Positions 33,469 through 43,400 of a stretch of 64,000 bases of DNA are shown in pieces (the first letter of the stretch is position 1; each line of letters opens with the position of its first letter). Location: NCBI RefSeq assembly GCF_900110465.1, contig NZ_FODV01000002.1:479609-543608 (forward strand). The letters run 5' to 3'. This stretch comes from Halogranum amylolyticum (GTDB lineage: Archaea > Halobacteriota > Halobacteria > Halobacteriales > Haloferacaceae). Position numbers and translations under genes: made by a program. The notes under the pieces were generated by a model that did no database searches, was not told the origin of the DNA, and saw nothing but the letters and a program-made list of their open reading frames with translations.

Positions 33469-35679
33469 TCAGTCGTCGGCGACGACGGGCTGTTCGGAGA
33501 GCATCCCGTACTCGTCCATCAGGGCGACGGTCGCCAGTCGCAGCGCGTGCGGCCATCCGAGCGGCGTCGCGCTGTCGGGCGTGCCGTCGTCGAACAGCTG
33601 TTCGGGGAGGTAGCCGCTCTCCAGACAGAGCGCCCCACCCGGGAGACACAGCGAGAGGAGCTCTCGTGCCAACTCGGCGAACTCGGTGGCGCGGTCGTCG
33701 TCGTGGTCGGCCAGTGTGGCGGCGAGGCTCGCGGCCGCGTGGGCACCCCACGCCGTCGACACCGACCAGATCTTCTCGTCTGTCTGCTGGCGCACGCGCC
33801 AACTGTCGCCCTCGTAGCGGTACAGTCCGTCGACGTCCTCGGCCGGCGTCCGCCGGAGCGTCTCGACGACCGTCTCGACGTGAGAGACGAGTCGATCCAG
33901 ACGCTCCTCGTCGACCCCGTCGAGGCGGTCGTAGGCGCGGTGGGCTGCGACGAGACCGAGGGCGGCCGAGTCACAGCGCTCGTCGAGGTCGCCCGCCTCG
34001 TAGTCGGTCGGTTCCTTCGCTTCGACGACGGCTTTCGGGTCGGGCGCACGCTCTTTCTTCGACCCCACTTTCTTCGACCTCGACTTCGCCGACCCAGGTT
34101 TCTTCGACCCCACTTTCGTCGACTCCGCGGGGTCGGCGTCCTCGCTGAACTCCCGCAGCGCGTAGATCCCTCTCTCTTCGACCCAGAGGTCGTCGAGCGC
34201 CTCGTAGATCGCCGTCGCCTGCTCGGTGGCGTGGTCGCTGTCGTCGACGTCTGCCGCGCCGAGCGTCGCGTAGGCTTCGAGGAACGTCGCCGTCGTGTGG
34301 GCGAACCGTCCGGTCATGTCCTCCCAGGCGTTCTGACAGGCAATCGGACGGTCGTCGGCGGCGAGCGTCTCGTCGAGTCCGACCAGCGCCCGGTCGAGCG
34401 TCTCGTCGACTCGGGCGACGAGCGCCTCGTCGTCGAGGTGGTCGCGGACGCTCGCGAGGAACGTGATGACGCTCCCCGTCTGGTCGGCCTGATAGTCGAC
34501 GTCGTCGCCCGCTTCGAGTCGACCGTTCGCCCAGCCGGGGGCGAGACTGCCGTTGCGAGGCCAGACGCGGTGAGGCCACGACCCGTCCTCGCGCTGCGTC
34601 TCACAGTAGGCACGAGCACTTCGAGCGTGCCACGTCTCGAGGTCGAGGTCGAACTGTTCGGCCGCCTCCAGGCAGAACAACGATATCTCGGCGTCGTCGC
34701 GGAACCAGGTGTAGCCGTACCCGCCGGAGTAGGCGTAGTAGGGGTCGAAATCGGGACCGGCGATGCGGAGACCCGTCTCCGCCGAGAGGATAGAGAGGAC
34801 GCGAAGGTCCGCAGCCATCGCGTCGGCGTGCGGGACGTCGGCCGCGACGGGAACCTCGATCTGTGCCCCGGCAGCGCGTTCGAGCGTCTCGACGTCCGTG
34901 TAGGTCGCCGCGAGTTCGACGAGACGGTCGAGCGCCTCGTCGCGCGGCGTCTCGGTCCGGTCAGTCAGGAGCGTCGCCACCGTCGTCGCACCGTCTTCGA
35001 ACGGGAGGAGGCAGACGAGGTTGCCCGAGAGCCGTTCCTCCTCGTAGCGGTTGTCCGAGACGGGACGTGGGAGGTCGACGGGGTCGACGTCCAGGATCTC
35101 CGTGAACTTCGCGGGCACCTGTCCCCGGAACTCGGCGATGCCGGTCGAACTCATGACGAAGTCGTGCTCGTCGGCGTGGTACACCTCGATAGCGTCGTCG
35201 TGGTGGAGTTGGCCGATGCGGGTGTCCTGACCGTCAGGTGCGAAGCCGACGAACGCGACGAGTTCCGCGTCTTCGGTCGTGTCCGACGTCGTCGTTCGTT
35301 TCGCGTCGTCGACGTCGAGCGTCACGTGTGTGAGGTGGGCGTCGCCGAGCGTCAGGTCGTACTGCGTCGCGACGCCGTCGGAGAGCACGTGCTCCGTCAC
35401 GACGAGTGCCGTCTCGTCGTGGTACGACTGCGAACGCGTCTCGCAGTCGTCGAACCAGGTGACCTCGTCGTCGCGACGAACTCCGAGACGGGAGCGCTCG
35501 ATACCGGTCTGCCCGGTCAACGGGTAGCCGTAGTCGCGGAGGACGCCGTCGGGAGTGACGTGGACGAGTCGCCCGTCCCGGCCGGAGAACAGGCCCTCGG
35601 TCGAGCGCCGTTCGCCCGGGAACCGCGTCCTGTGGTCTCTGTGATGCTTGTAGTCGTGGAGCGCGTCGCGGAGTTGCAT
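33469..35679 (-). CDS. GH15 glucoamylase-type glucan 1,4-alpha-glucosidase
   Basis: A 736-residue enzyme releasing glucose from maltodextrins. The N-terminal beta-sandwich (about residues 1-270) and the (alpha/alpha)6 barrel are typical of archaeal/bacterial GH15 proteins; landmarks are GYGYTWFRDDAEISLF, CETQREDGSWPHRVW, QNAWEDMTGRFAHTTA (candidate general acid Glu) and IWSVSTAWGAHAAAS. It has no signal peptide. A Lys/Ser-rich insert of about 30 residues (STKVGSKKPGSAKSRSKK, then VGSKKERAPDPK, nucleotides about 34040-34125) interrupts the barrel region and is very basic in an acidic protein. The start is the ATG at 35679 (MQLRDALHDYKHHRD). Confidence 0.9.
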   Translation of the reverse strand: MQLRDALHDYKHHRDHRTRFPGERRSTEGLFSGRDGRLVHVTPDGVLRDYGYPLTGQTGIERSRLGVRRDDEVTWFDDCETRSQSYHDETALVVTEHVLSDGVATQYDLTLGDAHLTHVTLDVDDAKRTTTSDTTEDAELVAFVGFAPDGQDTRIGQLHHDDAIEVYHADEHDFVMSSTGIAEFRGQVPAKFTEILDVDPVDLPRPVSDNRYEEERLSGNLVCLLPFEDGATTVATLLTDRTETPRDEALDRLVELAATYTDVETLERAAGAQIEVPVAADVPHADAMAADLRVLSILSAETGLRIAGPDFDPYYAYSGGYGYTWFRDDAEISLFCLEAAEQFDLDLETWHARSARAYCETQREDGSWPHRVWPRNGSLAPGWANGRLEAGDDVDYQADQTGSVITFLASVRDHLDDEALVARVDETLDRALVGLDETLAADDRPIACQNAWEDMTGRFAHTTATFLEAYATLGAADVDDSDHATEQATAIYEALDDLWVEERGIYALREFSEDADPAESTKVGSKKPGSAKSRSKKVGSKKERAPDPKAVVEAKEPTDYEAGDLDERCDSAALGLVAAHRAYDRLDGVDEERLDRLVSHVETVVETLRRTPAEDVDGLYRYEGDSWRVRQQTDEKIWSVSTAWGAHAAASLAATLADHDDDRATEFAELARELLSLCLPGGALCLESGYLPEQLFDDGTPDSATPLGWPHALRLATVALMDEYGMLSEQPVVADD

Positions 35680-35856
35680 TGGCGAATGCGACGTGAGCAC
35701 GTGTTAAGAAGTTTTGGTGTAATTTTCGTTCATAGATTCACGGGGCAGAGCGTTCCAAAGAGGACGACGGACGCGTAGCGGGCCGAACAGGTGCGAGACG
35801 GCGCCACGAGCGCTATCCGGGGGATGTAAGTAGGGGCCGTGACCATCAGTAGCAAC

Positions 35857-36951
35857 ATGGACGACCCCACGCTCACGGATCTGCTTCGGCAGTTCGGCCT
35901 CTCGGACAAGGAGGTCGACACGTATCTCACGCTTCTCGAGCACGGTGAGGCGAAAGCCAGCACCATCGCCGAGGCCGCCGGCGTCTCCAAGCGCTACGTC
36001 TACAGCATTAGCGAGAAACTCGAAGAGCGAGGGTTCGTCTCCGTCAACGACCACGTCGTCCCGACGACCATCCGAGCGAACCCTCCCGAGTCGGTCATCG
36101 AGACGCTCTCGGGGAACCTCGACCGGATGCGTCCCGAACTAGAAGAACGGTACTCGCAGGCGGCCCCGCAGGCCGACCAGTTCGAGGTCGTCAAATCCCG
36201 CGTGACCGTAATAAAGCGGATCAAATCGTTGATCCGAGAGGCCGAGAACGAACTCAGCCTCTCGCTGCCGTACGAACAGCTGCCCGAGGTCGCCGACGAA
36301 CTTCGCGAGGCGGTCGACCGCGGCGTGTTCGTCCTACTCGTCGTCACGGGCGTCGATCCGGAGGTCGAGTTCGACCTCGACGGCGTCGCTAGCGTCGCCC
36401 GCGCGTGGCGCGAACTGATGCCGACGATGGTGACGGCCGACCGCGTCTCCAGTCTCATCGCTCCGACCGAGATGATCTCCCGGTCGAACAGCGGCAAGCA
36501 GGCCATCTCGTTCACGCAGGAGCAGCTCTCGCCCGTCATGGTCGGGTCGTTCTTCGGCAACTACTGGCCCAGCGCCACCGAGGTGTACGTCACGGAACCC
36601 GACGAACTGCCGGGGACCTACCGGGACTTCCGCAACGCCGTCCTGCAGGCGACGCTGCATCTCCGCGACGGCACCCCGCTTCGCGCCCGCGTACGGGGTC
36701 GAACCGTCCACAGCGACGACGGTCCGACGGAACTCGACGGTCGCGTCGTCGAGGTGCGACAGGGGATGATCGCACCCGTCAACAACGACTTCCCAGTCCA
36801 GAACACGCTCGTCGTCGAGACCGACGACGACAGCTACATGGTCGGCGGCAGCGGCGCCTTCGTCGAGGATTTCGAGGCCGACGAGGTCGACCTCTCTGTC
36901 GCCACCGAGACGGACGAAGACGAGGGCGAGGACGAGACGCGCGAGTCGTAG
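35857..36951 (+). CDS. TrmB-family sugar-responsive transcriptional regulator
   Basis: A 364-residue regulator. The N-terminal winged helix is LLRQFGLSDKEVDTYLTLLE then ASTIAEAAGVSKRYVYSISE; a coiled linker follows, then the C-terminal sugar-binding domain (SPVMVGSFFGNYWPSATEVY and the final beta-domain DDDSYMVGGSGAFVEDFE). TrmB proteins control sugar importers and central carbon genes according to sugar level. Its place at the edge of the starch island makes it the likely regulator of malEFG, malK, amylase and glucoamylase. The start at the ATG 35857 is preferred to an upstream GTG (35839). Confidence 0.94.
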   Translation: MDDPTLTDLLRQFGLSDKEVDTYLTLLEHGEAKASTIAEAAGVSKRYVYSISEKLEERGFVSVNDHVVPTTIRANPPESVIETLSGNLDRMRPELEERYSQAAPQADQFEVVKSRVTVIKRIKSLIREAENELSLSLPYEQLPEVADELREAVDRGVFVLLVVTGVDPEVEFDLDGVASVARAWRELMPTMVTADRVSSLIAPTEMISRSNSGKQAISFTQEQLSPVMVGSFFGNYWPSATEVYVTEPDELPGTYRDFRNAVLQATLHLRDGTPLRARVRGRTVHSDDGPTELDGRVVEVRQGMIAPVNNDFPVQNTLVVETDDDSYMVGGSGAFVEDFEADEVDLSVATETDEDEGEDETRES

Positions 36952-37284
36952 TCACTCGACGTCTGCGAAGCCGAGTCGGAAGGAACGAGATCCGAAACGT
37001 CGGAAAATCAAATATCGAGAGCCGAAGCGGCGGGAACCGCGTTCGTCGAACGGAGCCGGGAGCCCGCGATCGATGGCTCGGGTTGCGGGGCCCCACCTCC
37101 GCCGACGGCGTGTATGGAGTGTCAGACTGTGCGGGTAACGTGACGCCCGTGTCCGGCGTGCCTGAGAACGCCGGGTCGGAACGCACGTCGACTGCTGCGT
37201 CGGGTTGAGACGCAAGTGGCTCGTCCCCTTGCCAGGGAGTCATCGCCGGTCCGTCTCGTGGGGACCGGGTCGCCGGAACGTCGC
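36952..37284. other. Gene-free stretch between trmB and the M14/AstE-like pseudogene
   Basis: These 333 bases separate two convergent genes. Open frames here are arginine-rich or proline-rich antisense types with no family resemblance. I see no repeat, RNA gene or clear promoter. Confidence 0.5.
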
Positions 37285-38849
37285 CTACGCGACGCTGATC
37301 TCGTCGCCGTCGGTGACGGTGAACTGCTCCAGTTTCCCCGTGTACCGGAAGGCGTCGTCGAGCGTCGACACCTGGCCGACGACGCGGTCGTCGTACACCG
37401 TGTCGGTGCTCTCGAGCGTGCCCGCGTTCTCGAGGCTCCCCGAGACGGCGAACTCGAAGCGCGTCACCGGACCGGTGCCACGGATCTCGATGAGGTGGCT
37501 CTCCTCTTGAACCGAGATTCGGTCGCCGTCGACGGTGACGACGACGTCCTCCTTGTCGCCGTCGGTGACCGTGAAGTGCTCCAACTCGCCGGTGTAGGCG
37601 AACTCGTCGTCCTGCGTCGACACTTGTCCCTCCACCCGACTGTCGTAGGCGGTGTCGGTGTCTTCGAGCGTGCCGGTGTTCCGCAGCGACCCCGTCACCT
37701 CGAACTCGAAGCGGGTGACTGGCCCCGTCCCACCGATGTGGATGATCTTCTCGGGGTTCGCCTCGTCAACGCTGATCTGCTGACCGTCGACGTAGACGTT
37801 GACGTCGTCTTTGTCCCCCTCGGTGACGACGAACTGTTCGAGGTCGCCCGTGAACGCGAAGCGGTCGTCCTGCGTCGACACCTGTCCCTCCACCCGGTCG
37901 CTGTAGACAGCGTCGGTGTCTTCGAGGGTGCCCGCGTTCTCGACGGTTCCGGAGACGGAGAACTCGAAGCGGGTGACCGGGCCGGTCCCTTCGATGTGGA
38001 TCTCCTGGGTGTCGGACTCGCCCGAACTGCTAGAACTGCTGCCGTCGACGCTCGGCGACTGGCCGTACTGGTCCATCACGTGTTCGACCGTGTAGAGATG
38101 CCACTGGATCTGCTCGTCCAGCGAGTCGGCCTTCTCGGTCGTCTCACAGAGGAAGCCGAGGACGTCGAGGAAGCCGGCGGTCCGGTGCATCAGCATATCG
38201 CGATCGGCGTCGAGGGTGTTGCCCATCAGGTACGCCATGTCGCCCGAGAGGCCGAACTCGTCGTTGAGGTTGGCGACCGTGTTCTCCCCGTAGTCGCGGG
38301 CGGGCGAGGTCCACGTCGGGAACAGCGCCTGCCCGACGCTGCCGTCGCCGGACTTGTAGATGCCGCGCGCCGAGTGCAGATCGAACGCCCAGTCGGGGTC
38401 GTGTCGGACCACTTCGTCCCAGATAGCGCGGGCGGCCTCTGTCTCACAGATTCCGCTCCGGGGCGGGAACTGTCGGTTCATGTCACCGTGGGGACCGTGG
38501 CGCGTGTCGTCTTCGATGGCGGGGACGTTCGCTCGAGGGAGGACGACGAGCTTCCCGTGGTCGACCGTCCACTCGGTGATCTCCTCGGCGGCGAGATAGC
38601 CGCTGCGTTCGTCGCCGTGGAGTCCGCCGGTGATGAACGTCGTCGGGCCGTCGACGCCGGAGTCGTAGACGTAGACAGTCGTCTCGTAGATGGTGTCTTC
38701 GAGGATCTGATAGCTGTCGCGGCTCGCCGCAGCGACGGCTGGCTGGCGGCCGCTGCTGCACTGCTAGCGAGTACGAGAGTCGCCGCCGCTTTGAGAAAGC
38801 CGCGTCGGGAGGTGGTTGTCGCGTCGTCGGGGGCTGCGTTCTCAGGCAT
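37285..38849 (-). pseudogene. Secreted M14/succinylglutamate-desuccinylase-like protein with three C-terminal repeats, frameshifted
   Basis: The coding sequence is in two frames. The first (from the ATG at 38849) encodes a Tat signal, SRRGFLKAAATLVLASSAAA. The second encodes the rest: SYQILEDTIYETTVYVYD, the zinc motif GGLHGDERSGY, DMNRQFPPRSG and DWAFDLHSARGIY, as in AstE/AspA-type M14 metallopeptidases. The frames join between about 38725 and 38763, where one missing base near GGCTGGCTGG would restore continuity. After a Ser-rich linker come three copies of a ~75-residue beta-rich module starting GTGPVTRFEF and ending in (D)VxVDGxxISV. It is either inactivated, a sequencing error or a programmed -1 shift. 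Confidence 0.8.
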
Positions 38850-38850
38850 G

Positions 38851-38867
38851 GAGTCTGCTACAGACTC
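38851..38867. promoter_or_regulatory. Inverted repeat at the start of the M14/AstE-like gene (candidate operator)
   Basis: GAGTCTG-CTA-CAGACTC is a perfect 7-bp inverted repeat beginning two bases upstream of the ATG at 38849. On the minus strand a TTAAGTAT box lies about 30 bases upstream (about 38878-38886), so the repeat covers the expected transcription start. The remaining ~270 bases to rio2 (38868-39145) show no gene. Confidence 0.5.
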
Positions 38868-39145
38868 TCTTTGTTTCCATACTTAACAACAATCTAACAA
38901 AGGAGTAACTGGGGTCGGTTACCGCCTGGAAACCTCGCTTACCCACGGGTAAGTGACGGAGTAAAAACCGCGAAACTGGCCGCTCCGACCCCGATTCTCG
39001 CAGTATGCGGTTCGACCCGCGACTGGGCGGCGACGGTCGAGAGAGCCGACTGTGACGGCGTTACCGAGAAGGTTCCGAGCTGGACGCTCGGGGCGGAAAG
39101 AGACCGAGCAAGAAAGCGATCCGGTTCGGTATCACGGTATGTCAT

Positions 39146-40060
39146 TTATTCCTCTACGAACGCGCGGACCGAGTCGAACTCGTCGGCGGCGAGTGCGGCG
39201 GCGAGCCCCTCGACGTCGACCGACTCCGGCGTCTCGGCGGGGTACTTCCGTCGGAAGTAGCCGACGATGTTCTTCACGTCGCGTTCGAGGAGTTCGCGGG
39301 CGTTGTCGTGGTCCGTCGGCACCGCCTGCGGCCAGTCGAACACCGTGATCCCGTTCTCGCTGATGGCGACGTTGTACTCGCTCATGTCGGCGTGGACGTA
39401 GCCTTCGGCGTAGGCAGTCGCCATCTCCCGGAGGACGAGATCGAGGACGCCGACCACCTGTTCGGACTCGAGTCTCGCGCGAGCGAGTTCGACGCCGTCG
39501 AACTTCGCCATCACGAGTGCGTGGCGGTTGTGGTCGACCGGGCGCGGGACCGAGACGTTCGGGTACAGCGTCTCCAGCGCCTCGTACTCGCGTTCGGCCG
39601 CCTTCCGGGCGGTGTAGAGCCACGAGACGTGGTTCTTGTCGGAGGTGTAGTTGCGCTCGCGGTCGACCTTCCGGAAGTTCGTGTATCCTTCGCGGTGGAA
39701 CTTCAGCGCCATCGGCTTGTACGACTGCACCTCGTAGACGTCGCTCTCCTTGCCGACGCCGAGCGGTGCGCCGACACCCTCGACGGTGTCTCGCTGGGAG
39801 AACGTCCGCAGCGCCAGCGCGTCGTACCCCTCGAACTCCAACTGGTAGCCCTCGTACTGGATCGTCTTGCGGGTGATGAGCTCCCGCTTCATACAGCGGT
39901 CGATGCGGTAGTCGACCTCCTCGCCGGTCAAGTTGGCGTAGTCCGGGAGCTTCTCTCGGTTGACCCACTTACTGAAGCGCATGCCGTGTTCGACCCCGGA
40001 GAGGAGATAGAAGTCCTCGGGTTCGAGCTCGGCCATCACGCTCGCGATGTTCCGAACCAT
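39146..40060 (-). CDS. rio2: RIO2-type atypical protein kinase
   Basis: A 304-residue Rio2 kinase/ATPase, which acts in maturation of the small ribosomal subunit in archaea and eukaryotes. The N-terminal winged helix (residues about 1-85: EDFYLLSGVEHGMRFSKWV) is the Rio2-specific part. The kinase has GVGKESDVYEV (P-loop), MALKFHREGYTNFRKV (Lys), YVHADMSEYNVAIS (catalytic Asp and Asn) and VFDWPQAV (metal-binding Asp). A TTTTAC box about 26 bases before the ATG at 40060 fits a leaderless promoter. Confidence 0.97.
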   Translation of the reverse strand: MVRNIASVMAELEPEDFYLLSGVEHGMRFSKWVNREKLPDYANLTGEEVDYRIDRCMKRELITRKTIQYEGYQLEFEGYDALALRTFSQRDTVEGVGAPLGVGKESDVYEVQSYKPMALKFHREGYTNFRKVDRERNYTSDKNHVSWLYTARKAAEREYEALETLYPNVSVPRPVDHNRHALVMAKFDGVELARARLESEQVVGVLDLVLREMATAYAEGYVHADMSEYNVAISENGITVFDWPQAVPTDHDNARELLERDVKNIVGYFRRKYPAETPESVDVEGLAAALAADEFDSVRAFVEE

Positions 40061-40278
40061 ACCGAAACCGTCGCGGCGTGCGGGTAAAAGGGCCGCGAGT
40101 CCGTATCCACCGTGAATGTATCACATCGTGCTATACGAAATCCCCGCTTCGTCGTATCGCCGTGGTACAGTCTCCGGGTCGGGGCTACGCTCGGAAGTCA
40201 CTCGGTGATTGGCACTAAGCGAGGAGTAGTCGGAGTTCACGTCGAACCACTTTCGATCGCTTCACCGTCGCAGGGGAG

Positions 40279-40878
40279 CTACAGTCGAACCGACGACTCG
40301 CCGGCGTGAAGCGCGTCTTCCCACCCATCGAACTCTCGTGCCGCCGACAACGACAACGGTGGGTCCGGGTCGTCGGGGTGGTCACGGAGCGTGTGCGACC
40401 ACCATCCGACGTCGTGCCACTCGCCGCCTTTGTAGCCCATCTTCTCGAAGGCGGCGTCCTGCTCGAAGCCGAACGACTCGTGGAACGCGACGCTCGCCGG
40501 GTTCGGGAGCGTCGCCACGGCGTAGACGGTGATGTACCCCTGCAGTTCGAGCAGCTCGAGGAGCGACTCGTACAGACCCCGGGCGACGCCGTTGCGGTGG
40601 TGCGCCGAGTCGACGTACACCGAACTCTCGACGGACCACTGGTAGGCCTCGCGTTTTCGAATCGGACCGGCGTAGGCGTAGCCGACGACGTCGCCGTCGA
40701 CCTCACAGACGATCCACGGGTAGTCGGCGAGCGTGTCGCGGATGCGGTCACGCAGCTCGGCTGTCGACGGCGGTTCCAGCTCGAAGGTGATTGCGGTGTC
40801 TTCGACGTACGGTGCGTAGATACGCTGGACCGCCGCCGCGTCGGTCTCGGTGGCGAGTCTGAGCGTCACACGGGTCAC
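40279..40878 (-). CDS. GNAT N-acetyltransferase, phosphinothricin-acetyltransferase (Pat/Bar) type
   Basis: A 199-residue GNAT protein: LRLATETDAAAVQRIYAPYV, TAITFELEPPS, WIVCEVDGDVVGYAYAGPIR, SVYVDSAHHRNGVARGLYES (acetyl-CoA loop) and the closing FEQDAAFEKMGYKGGEWHDV. This order and the F-E motif match the Pat/Bar/YncA group, which acetylates phosphinothricin, methionine sulfoximine or related amino acids. It lies alone, with 218 gene-free bases between it and rio2. Confidence 0.92.
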   Translation of the reverse strand: MTRVTLRLATETDAAAVQRIYAPYVEDTAITFELEPPSTAELRDRIRDTLADYPWIVCEVDGDVVGYAYAGPIRKREAYQWSVESSVYVDSAHHRNGVARGLYESLLELLELQGYITVYAVATLPNPASVAFHESFGFEQDAAFEKMGYKGGEWHDVGWWSHTLRDHPDDPDPPLSLSAAREFDGWEDALHAGESSVRL

Positions 40879-40929
40879 AGTCGACGGTTCGACTCGCCCG
40901 ACAAGGATGCTTCTGTTGGCGTCCGACGG

Positions 40930-42208
40930 TCAACGCAACAGGAGACGAGCGTCCCGGACGACGGAACTGAAGAAGTCGCCCGCCCAGTCGAGACTGGCCG
41001 AGATTGGGTCGGTCGGGTCGGAGACGCGCGACGCTCGCGCCGGCTTCGACCCGGACTCCGGCACGGCCGTCGACGTCTGGACGGCCGTCGGTGTCGATCC
41101 CTCTGCGGAGGCATCGGCTGGCGTCGGCGTCAGGTCGGGAGTCGCTGTAGGAGTGGGTTCGGGAGTCGCCGTCGGCGTCGGGTCGGGAGTCGCTGTAGGA
41201 GTGGGTTCGGGAGTCGCCGTCGGCGTCGGCTCCGGCGTCGAATCGGCAGATCCGCCGAGGACGTCGTGGTCGTGGAGTGCCTCATCGAGCGTCTTCAGCG
41301 TGAGCCCTTCCGGCGCGGACGGCCCAGATGATCATCCGGATCTGCGGCTGCGTGAGCCGCTCGTCCCACGAGTGCGACCCGAGGAGGAGCAGTCCGTCGT
41401 CCTCGGCCGCGCGGCGAGCGAGGCGTCGGACGCTCGCCTTCGACTGCTCGGCCATCGTCCCCCGGTCGAGCCAGTACGGGACGGGGGCGTCGTTCAATCC
41501 TGACCCGAGTACGCCGTTGCCGACGGCGTCGTAGTGGTCGGCTACGACGGTCGCCGCGTGCTCGTCGTAGATCTGGTACGGAGCAACGAAGTGATCGACG
41601 TCGACGTCGTACCCCTCCAGAACCGCTTTCGACTCGGCCAGCGACTCGTGGAGGAAGTCGTCTGCCAGCCTCACGCGGGCGTCGTCGTCCACTCGAACGG
41701 CCGCGTCGGCCGGCGTGTCGAGGCGAACGACGCTCCCGTCCTGGTCGTCAGTGCGCGGAGCGACGGTCGCGGTGAACGACGCCCCGGTGTCGTCTTCCAC
41801 CTGGAGCGGCGCACCCGCGAACCGCGCGTGGACGCCGAAACTCGCCTCCAGTTCCGTGTCGCCCGCGTCGACGTCGGCCGCGAGACCGACCGATCCGACC
41901 GGATGATGGTGAGCCGTATGCGAGAGAATCTCGAACCCCTCGTCGGCCATCTCGACGAGCTGCTCGGGGTCGAGACCGCCCGGTGTCCGGACGTAGTCGG
42001 AGACGCAGCCGAGACAACCGGGCGCGTCTTCCTTCCGATGGACCGGGAACGTCTTCGTGTAGTCGTGACCCGGGCTGTCGTCGTAGATGAGAACACAGCT
42101 CGCGTCGGTGCTCGCAGAGACGGTTCCGGCGAAGCCGGAGGCGGCGAGAGCCCCGACACCGGCCTTCAGTGCCTGTCGTCGGGTCGCCCGAAATCGATGA
42201 GTCGACAT
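40930..42208 (-). pseudogene. Tat-exported polysaccharide-deacetylase-like protein, copy A, frameshifted
   Basis: Frame 1 from the ATG at 42208 gives a Tat signal (TRRQALKAGVGALAASG), YDDSPGHDYTKTFPVHR (motif 1 variant), ILSHTAHHHPVG (metal His pair), FVAPYQIYDEH and LLGSHSWDERLTQPQIRM. It then hits a premature stop at 41282. Skipping one G of the GG at 41310-41311 restores a frame reading EGLTLKTLDEALHDHDVL, matching copy B (NGLAIRTLHDAL). It continues through a Pro/Thr stalk of 8-residue units (PTPTATPE) to a tail SLDWAGDFFSS and a TGA at 40930-40932. So a single-base insertion separates an intact-looking head from its stalk. Two paralogues lie at 59841-61601 and 63035 onward. Confidence 0.82.
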
Positions 42209-42453
42209 ACGATCGACTACGACCTATCAGAATATTCCCATTTCAGTGCTAAGAGACTGTTAGCGATGTGGATAGCTACGATAACCAGCAATTACTAGAT
42301 TCAGCGGTCGAACGACAGGAATCAGAGAGTCGAACAGAAAGAAGGTTCGTCGAACGACCGATCGGTCGGAGAGACGTGTCACGAGAGAGTTAGTTCGTTC
42401 TTTCAATACTATTATGACATCCAATACGTTCGTAACGGACGGTTACTGCCCGA

Positions 42454-43323
42454 TCACTCCTCGCGGAGTTCGCGGACGCGCTGGATGTTCCAGGCGAACC
42501 CCTTGCCGTCCTCGGTCGGCGTCTCGAGCGCCATCGGGACGTCCGCGAGCTCCGGATGGTTGACGAACGCGCGCATCCCCTCCTCGCCGATGAGCCCCTC
42601 ACCGATGAGTGCGTGTTCGTCCTTGTTCGTGCCGCACTCGTGTTTCGAGTCGTTGAGGTGGACGTACGCGAGGTTCTCGAGACCGACCACGTCGTCGAGT
42701 TCGGCGACGGTCTTCGCGACACCCTCCTCGGTCGAGAGGTCGTAGCCCGCCGCGAAGGCGTGGGCCGTGTCAAGACAGATCTCGAGGTCCTGCTCGGACG
42801 CCTCGAGGACGGTCGCGAGATGCTCGAAGTCGCCGCCGAGTTTGGTGCCGCTGCCGGCGTCACTCTCGACGAGCACCGTCACGTCCTCGGGGACGTCGAG
42901 TTCGTCGAGTGCGCTCGCCGCGTTCTCTAAGCCGCCCTCGACGCCGGCCCCGGTGTGCGCACCGAGGTGGACGTTGACGTACGGGATGTCGAGTTTCGCC
43001 GCCGTGTCGACCTCGGTCTGCATCGAGGCGATCGACTTCTCTCGGAGGTCGTCTTTGGGCGTACAGAGGTTCACGAGGTAGGAGGCGTGGATGACCCACG
43101 GTCCGTCGAGTTTTGCCTCGGTCTCGGCTCTGAACAGTTCGGCCGCCTTGTCGCTGATGTCGGGGTCGCGCCACACCTGCGGCGAGGTGGTGAAGATCTG
43201 CCCGCAGTTGCCGCCGAAGGCGACCTGCCGGTGGACCGCGTTGGCGATGTTGCCGTGCGGCGGCGTCTCGTCGTCGCTGGAGACCTTCGAACTGGAGATG
43301 GATACGTGTGCTCCGACCTGCAT
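42454..43323 (-). CDS. nfo: Deoxyribonuclease IV / AP endonuclease (Nfo family)
   Basis: A 289-residue TIM-barrel zinc enzyme that cleaves at abasic sites in base excision repair. Metal-ligand motifs: GAHVSISSS at the start, [59 protein letters not shown] and [19 protein letters not shown], with the final [12 protein letters not shown]. The ATG at 43323 begins the domain; the frame upstream is not conserved-looking. The next gene upstream on the strand is the lipoate ligase, 77 bases away. Confidence 0.96.
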   Translation of the reverse strand: MQVGAHVSISSSKVSSDDETPPHGNIANAVHRQVAFGGNCGQIFTTSPQVWRDPDISDKAAELFRAETEAKLDGPWVIHASYLVNLCTPKDDLREKSIASMQTEVDTAAKLDIPYVNVHLGAHTGAGVEGGLENAASALDELDVPEDVTVLVESDAGSGTKLGGDFEHLATVLEASEQDLEICLDTAHAFAAGYDLSTEEGVAKTVAELDDVVGLENLAYVHLNDSKHECGTNKDEHALIGEGLIGEEGMRAFVNHPELADVPMALETPTEDGKGFAWNIQRVRELREE

Positions 43324-43400
43324 GCGCGTGGGGAAGCGACGGGTCGTGAAAGGGACTTCGGAGTCGGTGTCACGGCGTATGCGTCGGTCTGGAGCTGGTC

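Noticed and set aside
33547..35778. 743-codon plus-strand open frame opposite the glucoamylase
   Set aside because: It mirrors the GH15 gene and has no family features.
31924..35856. TrmB-type binding sites in the maltodextrin island
   Set aside because: I looked for TACT and AGTA halves with the expected spacing and saw only isolated halves.
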